DNA of 64,000 bases, taken from positions 2,232,001-2,296,000 of the forward strand of contig NZ_JAXCIL010000002.1 in NCBI RefSeq assembly GCF_034387475.1, given 5' to 3'. Shown piece by piece: positions 1-9,189 of this stretch. The notes below the pieces were generated by a model. It ran no database searches. It was not told where the DNA came from and saw nothing but the letters and a program-made list of their open reading frames with translations. Position 1 is the stretch's first letter. The number at the start of each line of letters is the position of its first letter. This stretch comes from Pseudomonas sp. Teo4 (GTDB lineage Bacteria > Pseudomonadota > Gammaproteobacteria > Pseudomonadales > Pseudomonadaceae). Made by a program: the position numbers and the translations under genes.

Positions 1-57
1 CGACGTAACCAGGCCGCCTGGCAAGGCGTGCGCGAGGGCTGCCGCTTGCTGCCGTGA
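1..57 (+). CDS. C-terminal end of an unidentified protein (truncated by window edge)
   Basis: Frame 1 is open from the first base and stops at TGA 55-57, giving an 18-residue tail (ending REGCRLLP). The next gene, a YceI protein, starts 44 bp downstream on the same strand. This is too short to identify. The tail is plausible coding sequence because of its codon use, but it could also be chance. Confidence 0.4.
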   Translation, partial: RRNQAAWQGVREGCRLLP

Positions 58-101
58 AGGCGGGCGGGTAAGGTTGGCGGTCATGTTTCACGAGATCTGT
101 C

Positions 102-683
102 ATGTTCAAGCTGCCCCGTCTCCTGCCCGCCTTGCTGCTGGCTTTGTGCCTGCCCGCCCACGCCAACTGGCACCTCGATGGCGAGTCTTCACGCCTTTCG
201 TTCGTCACGGGCAAGAATGGCGATACCGCCGAGGTGCATCGCTTTCTGGTCCTGCATGGCACTGTGGACCGCAAAGGCGCTGCGGCGCTGAGTATCGAGA
301 TGGATTCGGTGAGCAGCGGCATCCCGTTGCGCGACGAGCGTATGCGCGAAGACTTGTTCGAGGTCGATCAGTTCGCCGAAGCGACGGTGAAGGCGCAGCT
401 CGACCTGCGGCCCCTCAATGACCTGGCCAACGGCGCGCAGATCGAACTGCGCCTGCCGCTCACCGTCACCCTGCACGGTCGCTCCCACAGCTACAACGCC
501 TTGTTGCTGGCTACCCGGCTGGATGAGCGGCGGTTCCAGGTGGTGACGCTCGAGCCCCTGATTCTGCGCGCCGATGACTACGGTCTGTTGCCTGGGCTGC
601 AGAGCCTGCGCAAGTTCGCCAAGCTCAAATCCATCAACCCCACGGTGCCGGTCAATGCGGTGCTGATCTTCAACGCCCGCTGA
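102..683 (+). CDS. YceI-family periplasmic protein
   Basis: The 193-residue protein has an N-terminal signal peptide (basic start, leucine-rich core, LPAHA cleavage site near residue 21), so it is probably periplasmic. The mature part starts WHLDGESSRLSFVTGKNG and has the alternating hydrophobic strands of the YceI-like lipocalin-type barrel, which in relatives binds long isoprenoid-type lipids. The length matches the family (about 190). The stop codon lies one base before the ATG of the following cardiolipin-synthase-like gene, so the two probably form an operon. Family assignment is good; the ligand and role are unknown. Confidence 0.8.
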   Translation: MFKLPRLLPALLLALCLPAHANWHLDGESSRLSFVTGKNGDTAEVHRFLVLHGTVDRKGAAALSIEMDSVSSGIPLRDERMREDLFEVDQFAEATVKAQLDLRPLNDLANGAQIELRLPLTVTLHGRSHSYNALLLATRLDERRFQVVTLEPLILRADDYGLLPGLQSLRKFAKLKSINPTVPVNAVLIFNAR

Positions 684-684
684 T

Positions 685-1841
685 ATGCCGGGGCCGGTAT
701 TCCCTGGCGGGATGGCAACCAGTTCGAACTGCTGATCGACGGCCCCGATTTCTTTCCGCGCATGCTTCAGGCCATTGCGCGTGCCGAGTTCCAGGTCGAT
801 CTGGAGTTGTACCTGGTCGAAGCGGGTGCCTGTGCCGAGGCCGTGGTCGAGACCCTGGAGCAGGCAGCCAGGCGCGGTGTGCGGGTGCGTTGCCTGTTCG
901 ATGACTATGGCTCGCTCGCCTTTACCTCCGCCCTGCGCCAGCGCTTGCTGGATGCCGGGGTTTACCTGCGTTGGTACAACCGCCTGCGCTGGCGGCGTGG
1001 CCTGCGTAACCTGTATCGCGACCACCGCAAGCTGCTGTTGGTGGACGAACGCTGGGCGGCGGTCGGTGGCACGGGCGTCACTGACGAGTTCTGGACGCCG
1101 GGCCAAGACTCCAGTGAATGGCATGAGGTGATGGTGCAGATGACCGGGGCGGTGGTGTCCGACTGGCAATTGCTGTTCGATCGCCAGTGGCAGGCCAACA
1201 ACCGTCGCACGGCCTGGCGCCCGCCAGAGGGCTTTGGCTTGCCGCGTGTGCCCAGAATTCCGCTGCAAGGGCAGGGCATGGGGCGGGTGGCCTACGCGGA
1301 TGCCCGCCAACACAAGGATATTCTGCATTCGCTGGTGCGTGCGCTGAACAGCGGGCAGCAGCGTATCTGGCTGGCAACGCCCTATTTTCTGCCGACCTGG
1401 AGCGTGCGCCGATCCTTGCGTCGGGCTGCGGGTAAAGGTGTCGATGTACGGCTGTTGCTGACCGGCCCGCGCACGGACCACCCGTCAGTGCGCTATGCCG
1501 GGCATCGCTATTACCCACGCCTGCTTCGCGCCGGTGTGCGCATCTACGAATACCAGCCCTGCTTCCTGCACCTGAAAATGGCGCTGGTGGATGACTGGGT
1601 CAGCATAGGCTCGTGCAACTTCGACCACTGGAACCTGCGCTTCAATCTGGAAGCCAACGTCGAAGCCCTGGACCCGGCGCTCACCGCCGCGGTGGCAGCC
1701 AGCTTCGAACGTGATTTTGCCCTGAGCGAAGTGGTGGACCTCGATCACTGGAACGCCAGGCCGCTGTGGCGGCGGGTGAAGCAGCGCGTCTGGGGTTGGG
1801 TTGACCGGCTGGTAGTGAATTTTCTCGACCGTCGCGATTGA
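685..1841 (+). CDS. clsB: Cardiolipin synthase B-type phospholipase D family protein (5' end frameshifted)
   Basis: Phospholipase D superfamily enzyme of the ClsB type, which joins phosphatidyl groups to make cardiolipin at the membrane. Both HxKxxxxD motifs are visible: HRKLLLVD in the first half and HLKMALVD near the C-terminus, followed by [17 protein letters not shown]. The uninterrupted frame with a usual start codon is 762-1841, but homologous sequence ([18 protein letters not shown]) continues upstream in that frame to about 699 with no usual start. An ATG at 685, one base after the yceI stop, joins this frame if the G run 690-693 had five G's instead of four. A missing base there is therefore likely, with the true start at 685. 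Family identification is firm; the start is inferred. Confidence 0.8.
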
Positions 1842-1921
1842 GACTTGCGGCGCATATCCACAGGCGCATAACCCGTCTATCGTGCAGTGATTGTTCCCCT
1901 ACAACGGAAGGAGTGGATGCG

Positions 1922-2500
1922 ATGACGGCGAAGAAGATTCTCATGCTGGTGGGCGACTACGTCGAAGATTACGAAGCGATGGTGCCATTCCAGGCCTTGC
2001 GCATGGTCGGCCATACCGTGCATGCCGTGTGCCCGGAGAAGGTCGCGGGGCAGACCGTGCGCACGGCCATTCACGATTTCGAGGGCGAGCAGACCTACAG
2101 CGAAAAGCCTGGGCACAACTTCGCACTGAACTACGACTTCGTTCAGGTGCGCGCCGAGAGTTATGACGCACTGCTGATTCCAGGAGGGCGCGCGCCGGAA
2201 TACCTGCGCCTGAATGAAAAGGTGCTGGCGCTGGTCAAGGCGTTCGACCAGGCGGGCAAACCGATTGCCGCAGTGTGCCACGGCGCGCAGTTGCTGGCGG
2301 CGGCCGGGGTGCTTGAAGGGCGTGAGTGCAGTGCCTATCCGGCCTGTGCGCCTGAGGTGCGGCTGGCGGGTGGGAAATTCATCGATATCGCAGTGGACCA
2401 GGCCCATGTGGATGGCAACCTGGTGACCGCGCCTGCCTGGCCGGCGCATCCGGCGTGGCTGGCGGCATTTTTGAAGGTGCTGGGCACCCGTATTGCCTGA
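1922..2500 (+). CDS. DJ-1/PfpI family protein
   Basis: The 192-residue protein belongs to the class I glutamine amidotransferase-like DJ-1/PfpI superfamily (PfpI/YhbO branch). The nucleophile-elbow cysteine is visible in [10 protein letters not shown], and the partner acidic residue in the N-terminal GDYVEDYE. Relatives have been described as proteases, glyoxalases or deglycases, so the reaction is left open. The ATG at 1922 follows a clear GGAAGGAG ribosome site at 1907-1914. An in-frame upstream start at 1838 would add unrelated residues and was not used. It is transcribed alone, about 80 bp after the cardiolipin-synthase-like gene. Confidence 0.8.
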   Translation: MTAKKILMLVGDYVEDYEAMVPFQALRMVGHTVHAVCPEKVAGQTVRTAIHDFEGEQTYSEKPGHNFALNYDFVQVRAESYDALLIPGGRAPEYLRLNEKVLALVKAFDQAGKPIAAVCHGAQLLAAAGVLEGRECSAYPACAPEVRLAGGKFIDIAVDQAHVDGNLVTAPAWPAHPAWLAAFLKVLGTRIA

Positions 2501-2502
2501 TC

Positions 2503-2705
2503 TGGCCTCATCGCCGGCAAGCCGGCTCCACATGGACCGCGCAGATCTTGAGATCACTGCCGTACCTGTGGGAGCTGGCTTGTCGTGGCGACGAACCGCA
2601 GCGATGAGGCCGGTACAGGCAGCGCAAGACAGTTGCTCCCACAGGTATCGCAGTAGTCTCAAGGTTGTCGCGGTCCATGTGGGAGCCGGCTTGCCGGCGA
2701 TGGCG
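2503..2705. repeat. Composite REP element forming a nested imperfect palindrome
   Basis: The intergenic stretch between convergent genes starts with a REP core (CATCGCCGGCAAGCCGGCTC) at 2509 and ends with its reverse complement at about 2683-2702. Between them, the bases after the first REP (ACATGGACCGCG...CTTGAGA...CTGTGGGAGC) reappear inverted before the last REP, so the two arms pair imperfectly over more than 60 bp. The same spacer module recurs at 47088-47120. It is probably a mobile REP/BIME-type unit and may also end transcription. Confidence 0.75.
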
Positions 2706-2714
2706 TCAGTCGCT

Positions 2715-3113
2715 TCAGCCCACCTGCTCGACCCAGTCATTAAGGTTGTAGTAGTTGGTCACCCGGGCAATCTTCCCGCAATGGATGTAGAAGAACGCCC
2801 CGGCCGGCAGTACATAGGTCTGTCCATTGGCCGGCGGCAGGCCTTCGTCATCGGCCAGATATTCCCCGTGCACCGTGAACTCCGCCGCTGCCCGGCTGCC
2901 GTCGGCGTTCTGCATCACCACGATATCGGCCAGGCGCTCGCGGTAGCAGCGGTTCATCTTGTCCATGAAGGCGGCGAACTTGGCCTTGCCCATCTGCCGC
3001 TCGCCCTGGTTGATGTCGTGAATCACATCTTCGCTGAGCAGAGCGAGAAAGCCCGGCATGTCGCCGGCATTGAACGCTGCGTAGTAAGCATTGACGAGTT
3101 CGGTAGCGGTCAT
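2715..3113 (-). CDS. NTF2-like/SnoaL-like (ketosteroid isomerase fold) protein
   Basis: The 132-residue protein starts MTATELVNAYYAAFNAGDMPGF and continues with a LLSEDVIHDINQGE segment and strands ending FFYIHCGKIARVTNYYNLNDW. This is the cone-shaped NTF2-like/SnoaL pattern of a helix pair followed by a curved sheet. Similar proteins are small isomerases or hydrolases, or have no known activity. It is convergent with the DJ-1 gene across a REP region and divergent from the acetyltransferase at 3229. The fold assignment is reasonable; no substrate can be named. Confidence 0.7.
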   Translation of the reverse strand: MTATELVNAYYAAFNAGDMPGFLALLSEDVIHDINQGERQMGKAKFAAFMDKMNRCYRERLADIVVMQNADGSRAAAEFTVHGEYLADDEGLPPANGQTYVLPAGAFFYIHCGKIARVTNYYNLNDWVEQVG

Positions 3114-3228
3114 GGCAATGTTCCTGTCGTGTACGGGAAAGGGGAGGACGTTGGCCCGATGATAGGGTTTCCCCTCAAGCCCGGCTTAGCCGAGCACGTC
3201 ATCCACATCGACAAAACGACCGCCACGC

Positions 3229-3818
3229 ATGGAAATTCGCCTGCTGCACGGCGCCGCCAGCGCGCCTTACATCGATGACCTCGCTCGCCTGCGCCTTACC
3301 GTGTTCCGCGAGTTTCCCTACCTCTACGACGGCGACATGGAGTATGAAGCCGACTACCTCGGCACCTATATGCGCTCCGGGCGCAGCCTGGTGGTACTGG
3401 CGCTGGACGACGGCAAGGTGGTCGGCGCCTCGACCGGCCTGCCGCTGGTCGATGTCGCATCGGAGTTCCAGCAGCCTTTCCTGGCCCAGGGACGCGACCC
3501 TGCTTCCGTCTACTACTTCGGCGAGTCCGTGGTACTGCCGGCTTATCGGGGCGCGGCCTGGGTGTGCGCTTCTTCATCGAACGTGAATCCTACGCACATA
3601 AACTGGCCGAGTTCGACCACTGCGCGTTCTGTGCGGTCGAGCGGCCTGGCGTGCATCCGCGACGGCCAGCGGACTACAAGCCATTGCATGGTTTCTGGCG
3701 TAACCGAGGGTTCCTGCATGATCCCTCGCTGCGCACCACGTACACCTGGCGTGACCTGGACGAGCAGGAGGAGTCCGCCAAGCTGATGTCCTTCTGGGTC
3801 AAGGAACTGCCGATATGA
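3229..3818 (+). pseudogene. GNAT-type N-acetyltransferase, frameshifted (probable sequencing error)
   Basis: The first part (3229 to about 3550) reads MEIRLLHGA...RLTVFREFPYLYDGD...VVGASTGLPL...YYFGESVVLPAYRG. The remainder continues in another frame as GVRFFIERESYAHKLAEFDHCAFCAVERP and ends with FWVKELPI at 3818. The join falls on the G run 3548-3551. One extra G restores AYRGRGLGVRFF, the acetyl-CoA-binding loop (R/QxxGxG/A-like) of GNAT enzymes. The repaired product is 196 residues. The stop overlaps the ATG of the nitrilase at 3815, so the two genes are translationally coupled. The acyl acceptor is unknown. Confidence 0.75.
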
Positions 3819-4686
3819 TCCGCCTTGCGGCCTGTCAGTACGCCATCGAATTGCATGAAACCTGGGATTCCTACGCTGAACACCTCCAGGGCCTGTGTGC
3901 TGACGCTGTGGCCGAGGGCGCCCAACTGCTGCTGTTGCCGGAATACGCAGGGCTGGTACTGAGTGGCCAGTTACCGGCAGACCAGCGCGGCGATCTGAAA
4001 GGTTCCATTGCCGGCATCCAGCCCCTTGTGGAGCCTTGGCTGGCACTGTGTGAAAGTATTGCCCGGCAATGGGGTATATACCTGCAACCAGGCAGTTTGC
4101 CGGTACTCTGCAGTGACGGGCACTACCGAAACCGCGCCTGGCTGTTCGGGCCGGAGGGTGCGCTGGGTTATCAGGACAAGCTGATGATGACCCGTTTCGA
4201 ACGCGAGCAATGGAGCATTGACGCAGGGGAGGGGTTGAAGGTGTTCGACACGCCCTTCGGCCGCTTGGGCATTCTGATCTGCTATGACAATGAATTTCCG
4301 ATGCTGGCCAGGCGCCTGGCGGAGGACGGGGCCGACCTGATACTGGCGCCAAGTTGCACCGATACCGAAGCGGGTTACCACCGGGTGCGCATAGGCGCCC
4401 AGGCGCGTGCGCTGGAAAACCAGATTGCCGTGCTGCAAAGCCCGACCGTGGGTCTGGCGCCGTGGTCACCTGCGCTGGACGAGAACATTGGGCGGGCAGG
4501 GCTGTTCGTGCCCCCGATCATGGGATGCCCAGTAATGGCGTGATTGCTCAAAGCGAGCAGTTGAACCCCGCGAGCAGCCAGTGGTTGCTGTGTGAGCTGG
4601 ACCTGGCGGCTGTGCGACGGGTGAGGCAGGAAGGGCAGGTGTTTACCCGCAGGGACTGGCCGGAGCAGTTCGACAGGGTCGTTTAA
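3815..4686 (+). pseudogene. Carbon-nitrogen hydrolase (nitrilase superfamily), frameshifted near the C-terminus (probable sequencing error)
   Basis: Amidase/nitrilase-fold enzyme hydrolysing a C-N bond. The catalytic triad can be read: Glu in LLLLPEYAGL, Lys in YQDKLMMTRFE and Cys in ILICYDNEFP. The frame runs off course after GLFVPP at the C run 4511-4515. One additional C gives GLFVPPDHGMPSNGVIAQ and continues to the stop at 4686, for a product of about 290 residues. It overlaps the upstream acetyltransferase by four bases; the pairing of a GNAT with a nitrilase hints at a shared amine or amide substrate, which is inference. Confidence 0.8.
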
Positions 4687-4692
4687 ACAGAA

Positions 4693-4726
4693 CGGCCCCA
4701 TCGCCGGCAAGCCAGCGATGGGGCCG
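4693..4726. terminator. Inverted repeat between convergent nitrilase and fumarase genes
   Basis: The arms CGGCCCCATCGC (4693-4704) and GCGATGGGGCCG (4715-4726) are a perfect 12-bp inverted repeat containing a REP-like core. It lies between two convergent genes, so it probably works as a bidirectional terminator, though there is no long T run. Confidence 0.6.
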
Positions 4727-4743
4727 CACCTGTTACAACAGGC

Positions 4744-6267
4744 TTACTTCACTTCAACCGCCAGGCTCTCGGCGATTTTGCTCTGCCACAGGGCAGGGCC
4801 AGTGATGTGTACCGATTCACCGTTGCTGTCCACGGCGACGGTCACTGGCATGTCCTTGACCTCGAACTCGTAGATCGCTTCCATGCCCAGCTCGGCGAAG
4901 GCCAGAACCTTCGACTTGCGAATTGCCTGGGCCACCAGGTAGGCGGCGCCGCCGACGGCCATCAGGTAGACGGCTTTGTTGTCCTTGATCGCTTCGATGG
5001 CAGTTGGGCCACGCTCGGACTTGCCGATCATGCCCAGCAGGCCGGTCTGCTCGAGGATCTGACGGGTGAACTTGTCCATGCGGGTTGCAGTGGTCGGGCC
5101 GGCTGGGCCTACCACTTCGTCACCGACAGGGTCGACTGGGCCGACGTAGTAGATGAAGCGGCCTTTCAGGTCGACCGGCAGCTCTTCGCCACGGTTCAGC
5201 ATCTCGACCATGCGCTTGTGCGCAGCGTCGCGGCCGGTGAGCATCTTGCCGTTGAGCAGGATGGTCTCACCCGGTTTCCAGCTGGCGACTTCTTCCGGGG
5301 TGATGTCGTCGAGGTTGACGCGGCGGGCGCTCGGGCCGGCTTCCCAGACGATTTCCGGGTAGGCGTCCAGCGACGGGGCTTCCAGCTCGGCAGGGCCGGA
5401 GCCGTCGAGCACGAAGTGCGCGTGACGGGTAGCGGCGCAGTTCGGGATCATGCACACCGGCAGGGACGCGGCGTGGGTCGGGTAGTCCATGATCTTGACG
5501 TCGAGCACGGTGGTCAGGCCGCCCAGGCCCTGGGCGCCGATGCCCAGCTGGTTGACCTTCTCGAACAGCTCCAGGCGGATCTCTTCGAGGCGGTTCTGTG
5601 GGCCACGGGCTTTCAGCTCATGGATGTCGATGGACTCCATCAACACTTCCTTGGCCATGACCGCGGCTTTCTCGGCGGTACCGCCGATGCCGATGCCGAG
5701 CATGCCAGGCGGGCACCAGCCAGCGCCCATGGTCGGGACGGTCTTCAGTACCCAGTCGACGATCGAGTCGGACGGGTTGAGCATGGCCATCTTCGACTTG
5801 TTCTCGGAACCGCCGCCTTTGGCCGCGACATCGACTTCGACCTTGTCGCCAGGGACGATCGAGTAGTGGATGACGGCTGGGGTGTTGTCCTTGGTGTTCT
5901 TGCGGGCACCGGCCGGGTCGGCCAGGATCGAAGCGCGCAGGACGTTTTCAGGCAGGTTGTAGGCGCGACGCACACCTTCGTTGATCATGTCGTCGACGCT
6001 CAGGGTGGCGCCGTCCCAGCGCACGTCCATACCGACGCGTACGAACACGGTAACGATACCGGTGTCCTGGCAGATCGGGCGGTGGCCGGTGGCGCACATG
6101 CGCGAGTTGATCAGGATCTGGGCGATGGAGTCGCGCGCAGCAGGCGACTCTTCACGCAGGTAGGCCTCGTGCATCGCCTGGATGAAATCGACGGGGTGGT
6201 AGTACGAAATGAATTGCAGGGCGTCGGCGACGCTCTGAATCAGGTCGTCTTGCTTGATCACGGTCAT
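4744..6267 (-). CDS. fumA: Class I fumarate hydratase (iron-sulphur dependent)
   Basis: This enzyme interconverts fumarate and malate in the TCA cycle and belongs to the [4Fe-4S], oxygen-sensitive class I family. The 507-residue protein has the N-terminal fumerase domain (SRMCATGHRPICQDTGIVTVFVRVG) and the C-terminal domain (EVVGPAGPTTATRMDKFT, then the YLMAVGGAAYLVAQAIRKSK region). Cysteines in ATGHRPICQDTG, the SLPVCMIPNCAATRH block and GAGWCPPG are candidates for cluster binding. The ATG at 6267 follows an AGGAG site; the longer start at 6297 lacks support. It is monocistronic and divergent from the ferredoxin reductase. Confidence 0.92.
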   Translation of the reverse strand: MTVIKQDDLIQSVADALQFISYYHPVDFIQAMHEAYLREESPAARDSIAQILINSRMCATGHRPICQDTGIVTVFVRVGMDVRWDGATLSVDDMINEGVRRAYNLPENVLRASILADPAGARKNTKDNTPAVIHYSIVPGDKVEVDVAAKGGGSENKSKMAMLNPSDSIVDWVLKTVPTMGAGWCPPGMLGIGIGGTAEKAAVMAKEVLMESIDIHELKARGPQNRLEEIRLELFEKVNQLGIGAQGLGGLTTVLDVKIMDYPTHAASLPVCMIPNCAATRHAHFVLDGSGPAELEAPSLDAYPEIVWEAGPSARRVNLDDITPEEVASWKPGETILLNGKMLTGRDAAHKRMVEMLNRGEELPVDLKGRFIYYVGPVDPVGDEVVGPAGPTTATRMDKFTRQILEQTGLLGMIGKSERGPTAIEAIKDNKAVYLMAVGGAAYLVAQAIRKSKVLAFAELGMEAIYEFEVKDMPVTVAVDSNGESVHITGPALWQSKIAESLAVEVK

Positions 6268-6509
6268 GCAGCGCGCTCCTCTTAAAGACGGGAACATTCA
6301 TGAAGACGTTCGACGGTGCCGACCAGCGTGTCGAAACGCCTGGCAAGGCATCGGCAGGTCAGGCCGACGCAAAAAGGCGCGGCAGTATAGCGCGGCTGGG
6401 CCTGCGAAACACCTGCGGGTGGTCTGGACCTTGGTCGGCAGCCGACAGGCACCCTTTTGCTGAGCCCCTCGGCTTGGCTTACAGTGGCGTTGTGATACCT
6501 GGAGATGAA

Positions 6510-7439
6510 ATGACCATGCCCGAACTGTGTGTGGGCGAGCGCCGTTGGACGGTGCCGACTGGCAGCAACCTGCTCGATGCCCTGAACGAGGCGGGTGTGA
6601 ATGTGCCCTACAGCTGTCGGGCGGGCAGTTGCCATGCGTGCCTGGTGCACTGCCTTGAGGGGCAGCCCGCCGATGCCTTGCCCGAGGCGCTGGCACTGGA
6701 AAAGCACGCGCTGGGCTGGCGCCTGGCCTGCCAGTGCCGGGTGGTAGGCGATCTGCGCGTGGCGGTGTTCGACCCCGCGCAGGATGGCCTGTCGGCCGAG
6801 GTGTGCGCGGTGGACTGGTTTGGTGATGTGCTGCGCCTGCGTGTGCGTCCAGAGCGAGCGTGGCGCTACCAGGCGGGGCAGCATGTGATCCTGTGGAATG
6901 GCCCGGTAGCGCGGCCTTACTCGCTGGCCAGCCTGCCGGGTGAGGATGATTTCCTGGAATTTCACATCGATTGTCAGCGCAGCGGTGCGTTTTGCGACAG
7001 CGCCCGGACGCTGCGGGTGGGCGATCAGCTACGGCTGGGTGAACTGAGGGGTGGGGCGCTGCATTACGACCCCGACTGGCAAGATCGGCCGCTCTGGTTG
7101 CTGGCGGCAGGCACCGGGCTGGCGCCGTTATGGGGCATTTTGCGTGAGGCATTGCGACAGGGGCATCGGGGTGAGATCAGGGTGGTGCATGTGGCGCGTG
7201 ATGGCACTGGGCACTATCTGAGCGGGCCGTTGCAGGAGATGGCGGGAGTTACGGTTGAACAGGTGCTGGCTGAGCAGCTGGAAGCGGTGTTGGCGGGGTT
7301 GCGGCCGTCATCGCGGCAGACGATGGCACTGCTGTGCGGGGCGCCGAGTAGTGTCGAGCGGTTTGCCCGGCGGCTGTTCATTGCCGGGGTGCCACGGGGC
7401 AGGTGTTCGCTGATGTGTTCGTTGAGCATGCTTGAGTGA
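6510..7439 (+). CDS. 2Fe-2S ferredoxin-FAD/NAD(P) oxidoreductase
   Basis: The 309-residue electron-transfer protein has a plant-type 2Fe-2S ferredoxin domain (about residues 1-85; CRAGSCHAC plus a later CQC cysteine), then a ferredoxin-reductase FAD domain with RPYSLAS, then an NAD(P) domain with LLAAGTGLAPLWGIL. This is the layout of the reductase components that feed oxygenases and of the stand-alone iron-sulphur ferredoxin reductases common in Pseudomonas. No oxygenase lies nearby, so the partner is unknown. The ATG at 6510 has GGAG at 6501-6504. It is divergent from fumA, and a REP pair follows. Confidence 0.85.
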   Translation: MTMPELCVGERRWTVPTGSNLLDALNEAGVNVPYSCRAGSCHACLVHCLEGQPADALPEALALEKHALGWRLACQCRVVGDLRVAVFDPAQDGLSAEVCAVDWFGDVLRLRVRPERAWRYQAGQHVILWNGPVARPYSLASLPGEDDFLEFHIDCQRSGAFCDSARTLRVGDQLRLGELRGGALHYDPDWQDRPLWLLAAGTGLAPLWGILREALRQGHRGEIRVVHVARDGTGHYLSGPLQEMAGVTVEQVLAEQLEAVLAGLRPSSRQTMALLCGAPSSVERFARRLFIAGVPRGRCSLMCSLSMLE

Positions 7440-7461
7440 GCTGGGGGCTTTGCCCTCTTTC

Positions 7462-7521
7462 GCGACACAAGGCCGCTCATACAGGGAATCGCGTTCTTCT
7501 GTACGAGCGGCCTTGTGTCGT
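7462..7521. repeat. REP-type inverted repeat, probable bidirectional terminator
   Basis: The 16-bp arms CGACACAAGGCCGCTC (7463-7478) and GAGCGGCCTTGTGTCG (7505-7520) are perfectly complementary around a 26-base loop. It lies between the convergent ferredoxin reductase and pyruvate kinase genes. The core differs from the other REP types in this window. Confidence 0.65.
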
Positions 7522-7553
7522 GAATGGCCGCAAAGCGGCCCCATTGGAGCAGA

Positions 7554-9008
7554 TCAGCCGACCAGCGGATCACCAACATGCAGAATCTTCATGCCGTTGG
7601 TGCCACCGATGGTGTGGTAGCTGTCGCCCTTGGTCAGGATCACCCAGTCACCCTGTTCCACCAGACCACGCTTGAGCAGCTCGTCGACCGCTGCCTGGCT
7701 CACCTTGTCGGCTGGCAGCGAAGCCGGGTCGAAGGCGATCGGGTAGACGCCGCGGAACATGTTCGTGCGGGCCTGAGTGGCACGGTGCGGCGACAGTGCG
7801 AAGATCGGCACGTGCGAACGCAGACGCGACATGATCAGCGGGGTGTAGCCACTTTCGGTGAGGGCGATGATCGCCTTTACACCTGGGAAGTGGTTGGCGG
7901 TGTACATGGCCGCCAGGGCGATGCTCTCGTCGCAGCGCTCGAAGGTGGTGTGCAGGCGGTGGCTGGACTTCTGGCTGGTCGGGTGCTTTTCGGCGCCCGA
8001 GCAGATGCGGGCCATGGCTTGCACCGCTTCGATCGGGTAGGAGCCTGCCGCACTTTCGGCCGACAGCATGACCGCGTCGGTGTTATCCAGCACGGCGTTG
8101 GCCACGTCGGACACTTCGGCACGGGTCGGCATCGGGTTCTGGATCATCGACTCCATCATCTGGGTCGCCACGATCACCGCCTTGTTGTTGCGGCGGGCGT
8201 GCTGGATGATCTTCTTCTGGATGGCGATCAGCTCGGCGTCACCGATTTCCACGCCCAGGTCGCCACGGGCAACCATGACGGCGTCGGAGGCGGCGATCAG
8301 GCCGTCGAGGGTTTCGTCGTCGGCAACGGCTTCGGCGCGCTCGATCTTGGCCACCAGCCAGGCACTGCCGCCGGCTTCGTCGCGCAGTTTGCGGGCGTAT
8401 TCCATGTCCTTGGCGTCACGCGGGAAGGACACGGCCAGGTAGTCCAGGTCCATTTCCGCGGCCAGCTTGATGTCGGCCTTGTCTTTTTCGGTCAGGGCCG
8501 GTGCGGTCAGGCCGCCACCTTTGCGGTTGATGCCTTTGTGGTCGGACAGCGGGCCACCGACGAGCACCACGCAGTGCAGGGCATCGGCGGTGGCGGTTTC
8601 GACGCGCATGACCACACGGCCGTCGTCGAGCAGCAGTTCGTCACCGACGCCGCAGTCCTTGACCAGGTCGGGGTAGTCGATACCGACGATGTCCTGGTTG
8701 CCTTCGGTCAGCGGGTGGGCGGTGGAGAAGGTGAACTTGTCACCGACTTTCAGTTCGATGCGCTTGTTGCTGAATTTGGCGATGCGGATCTTCGGACCCT
8801 GCAGGTCGCCCAGCAGTGCGACATGGCGGCCGTTCTTGGCGGCGATGTCACGGATCAGGCGCGCACGCGCCTTGTGCTCGTCCGGGGTGCCGTGGGAGAA
8901 GTTCAGGCGTGCCACGTCCAGGCCGGCAAGGATCAGCTGTTCGATCACTTCCGGCGAGTTGCTGGCGGGGCCAAGGGTGGCGACGATTTTGGTACGGCGG
9001 ATGGTCAT
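7554..9008 (-). CDS. pykA: Pyruvate kinase
   Basis: Glycolytic enzyme converting phosphoenolpyruvate and ADP to pyruvate and ATP. The 484-residue protein starts MTIRRTKIVATLGPASNSPE and shows the family hallmarks LNFSHGTPDEH, the catalytic-lysine block (WLVAKIERAEAV), MVARGDLGVEIG and the TQMMESMIQNPMPTRAEVSDVANAV segment. The C-terminal regulatory domain ends GTNGMKILHVGDPLVG. Its length is typical of the PykA type. It is monocistronic and is followed by the REP pair at 7462-7521. Confidence 0.95.
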   Translation of the reverse strand: MTIRRTKIVATLGPASNSPEVIEQLILAGLDVARLNFSHGTPDEHKARARLIRDIAAKNGRHVALLGDLQGPKIRIAKFSNKRIELKVGDKFTFSTAHPLTEGNQDIVGIDYPDLVKDCGVGDELLLDDGRVVMRVETATADALHCVVLVGGPLSDHKGINRKGGGLTAPALTEKDKADIKLAAEMDLDYLAVSFPRDAKDMEYARKLRDEAGGSAWLVAKIERAEAVADDETLDGLIAASDAVMVARGDLGVEIGDAELIAIQKKIIQHARRNNKAVIVATQMMESMIQNPMPTRAEVSDVANAVLDNTDAVMLSAESAAGSYPIEAVQAMARICSGAEKHPTSQKSSHRLHTTFERCDESIALAAMYTANHFPGVKAIIALTESGYTPLIMSRLRSHVPIFALSPHRATQARTNMFRGVYPIAFDPASLPADKVSQAAVDELLKRGLVEQGDWVILTKGDSYHTIGGTNGMKILHVGDPLVG

Positions 9009-9189
9009 GCACAGACTCCTATAGTGAAGCGCAGCGAAAGGCTACTCCTGAATCTCGCTGTAGTCATTGTTCCGTTGCACTACCTGTAACCAAGGCAGGG
9101 TGGCATTTGAACGGGCGGGGGTATGCTTGCAAAAGGGTGTGAAGATTTGCGTGCAAAGGCCGATACTCTGGCATCAAAGGAGATTCCCC

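Noticed and set aside
2493..3278. A 261-codon frame across the REP region and opposite the NTF2-like gene
   Set aside because: It reads through REP palindromes and is antisense to a recognisable gene.
9045..9095. A HexR operator upstream of pykA (TGTAGT...ACTACC)
   Set aside because: The half-sites are about 14 bases apart, too far for the known HexR spacing.
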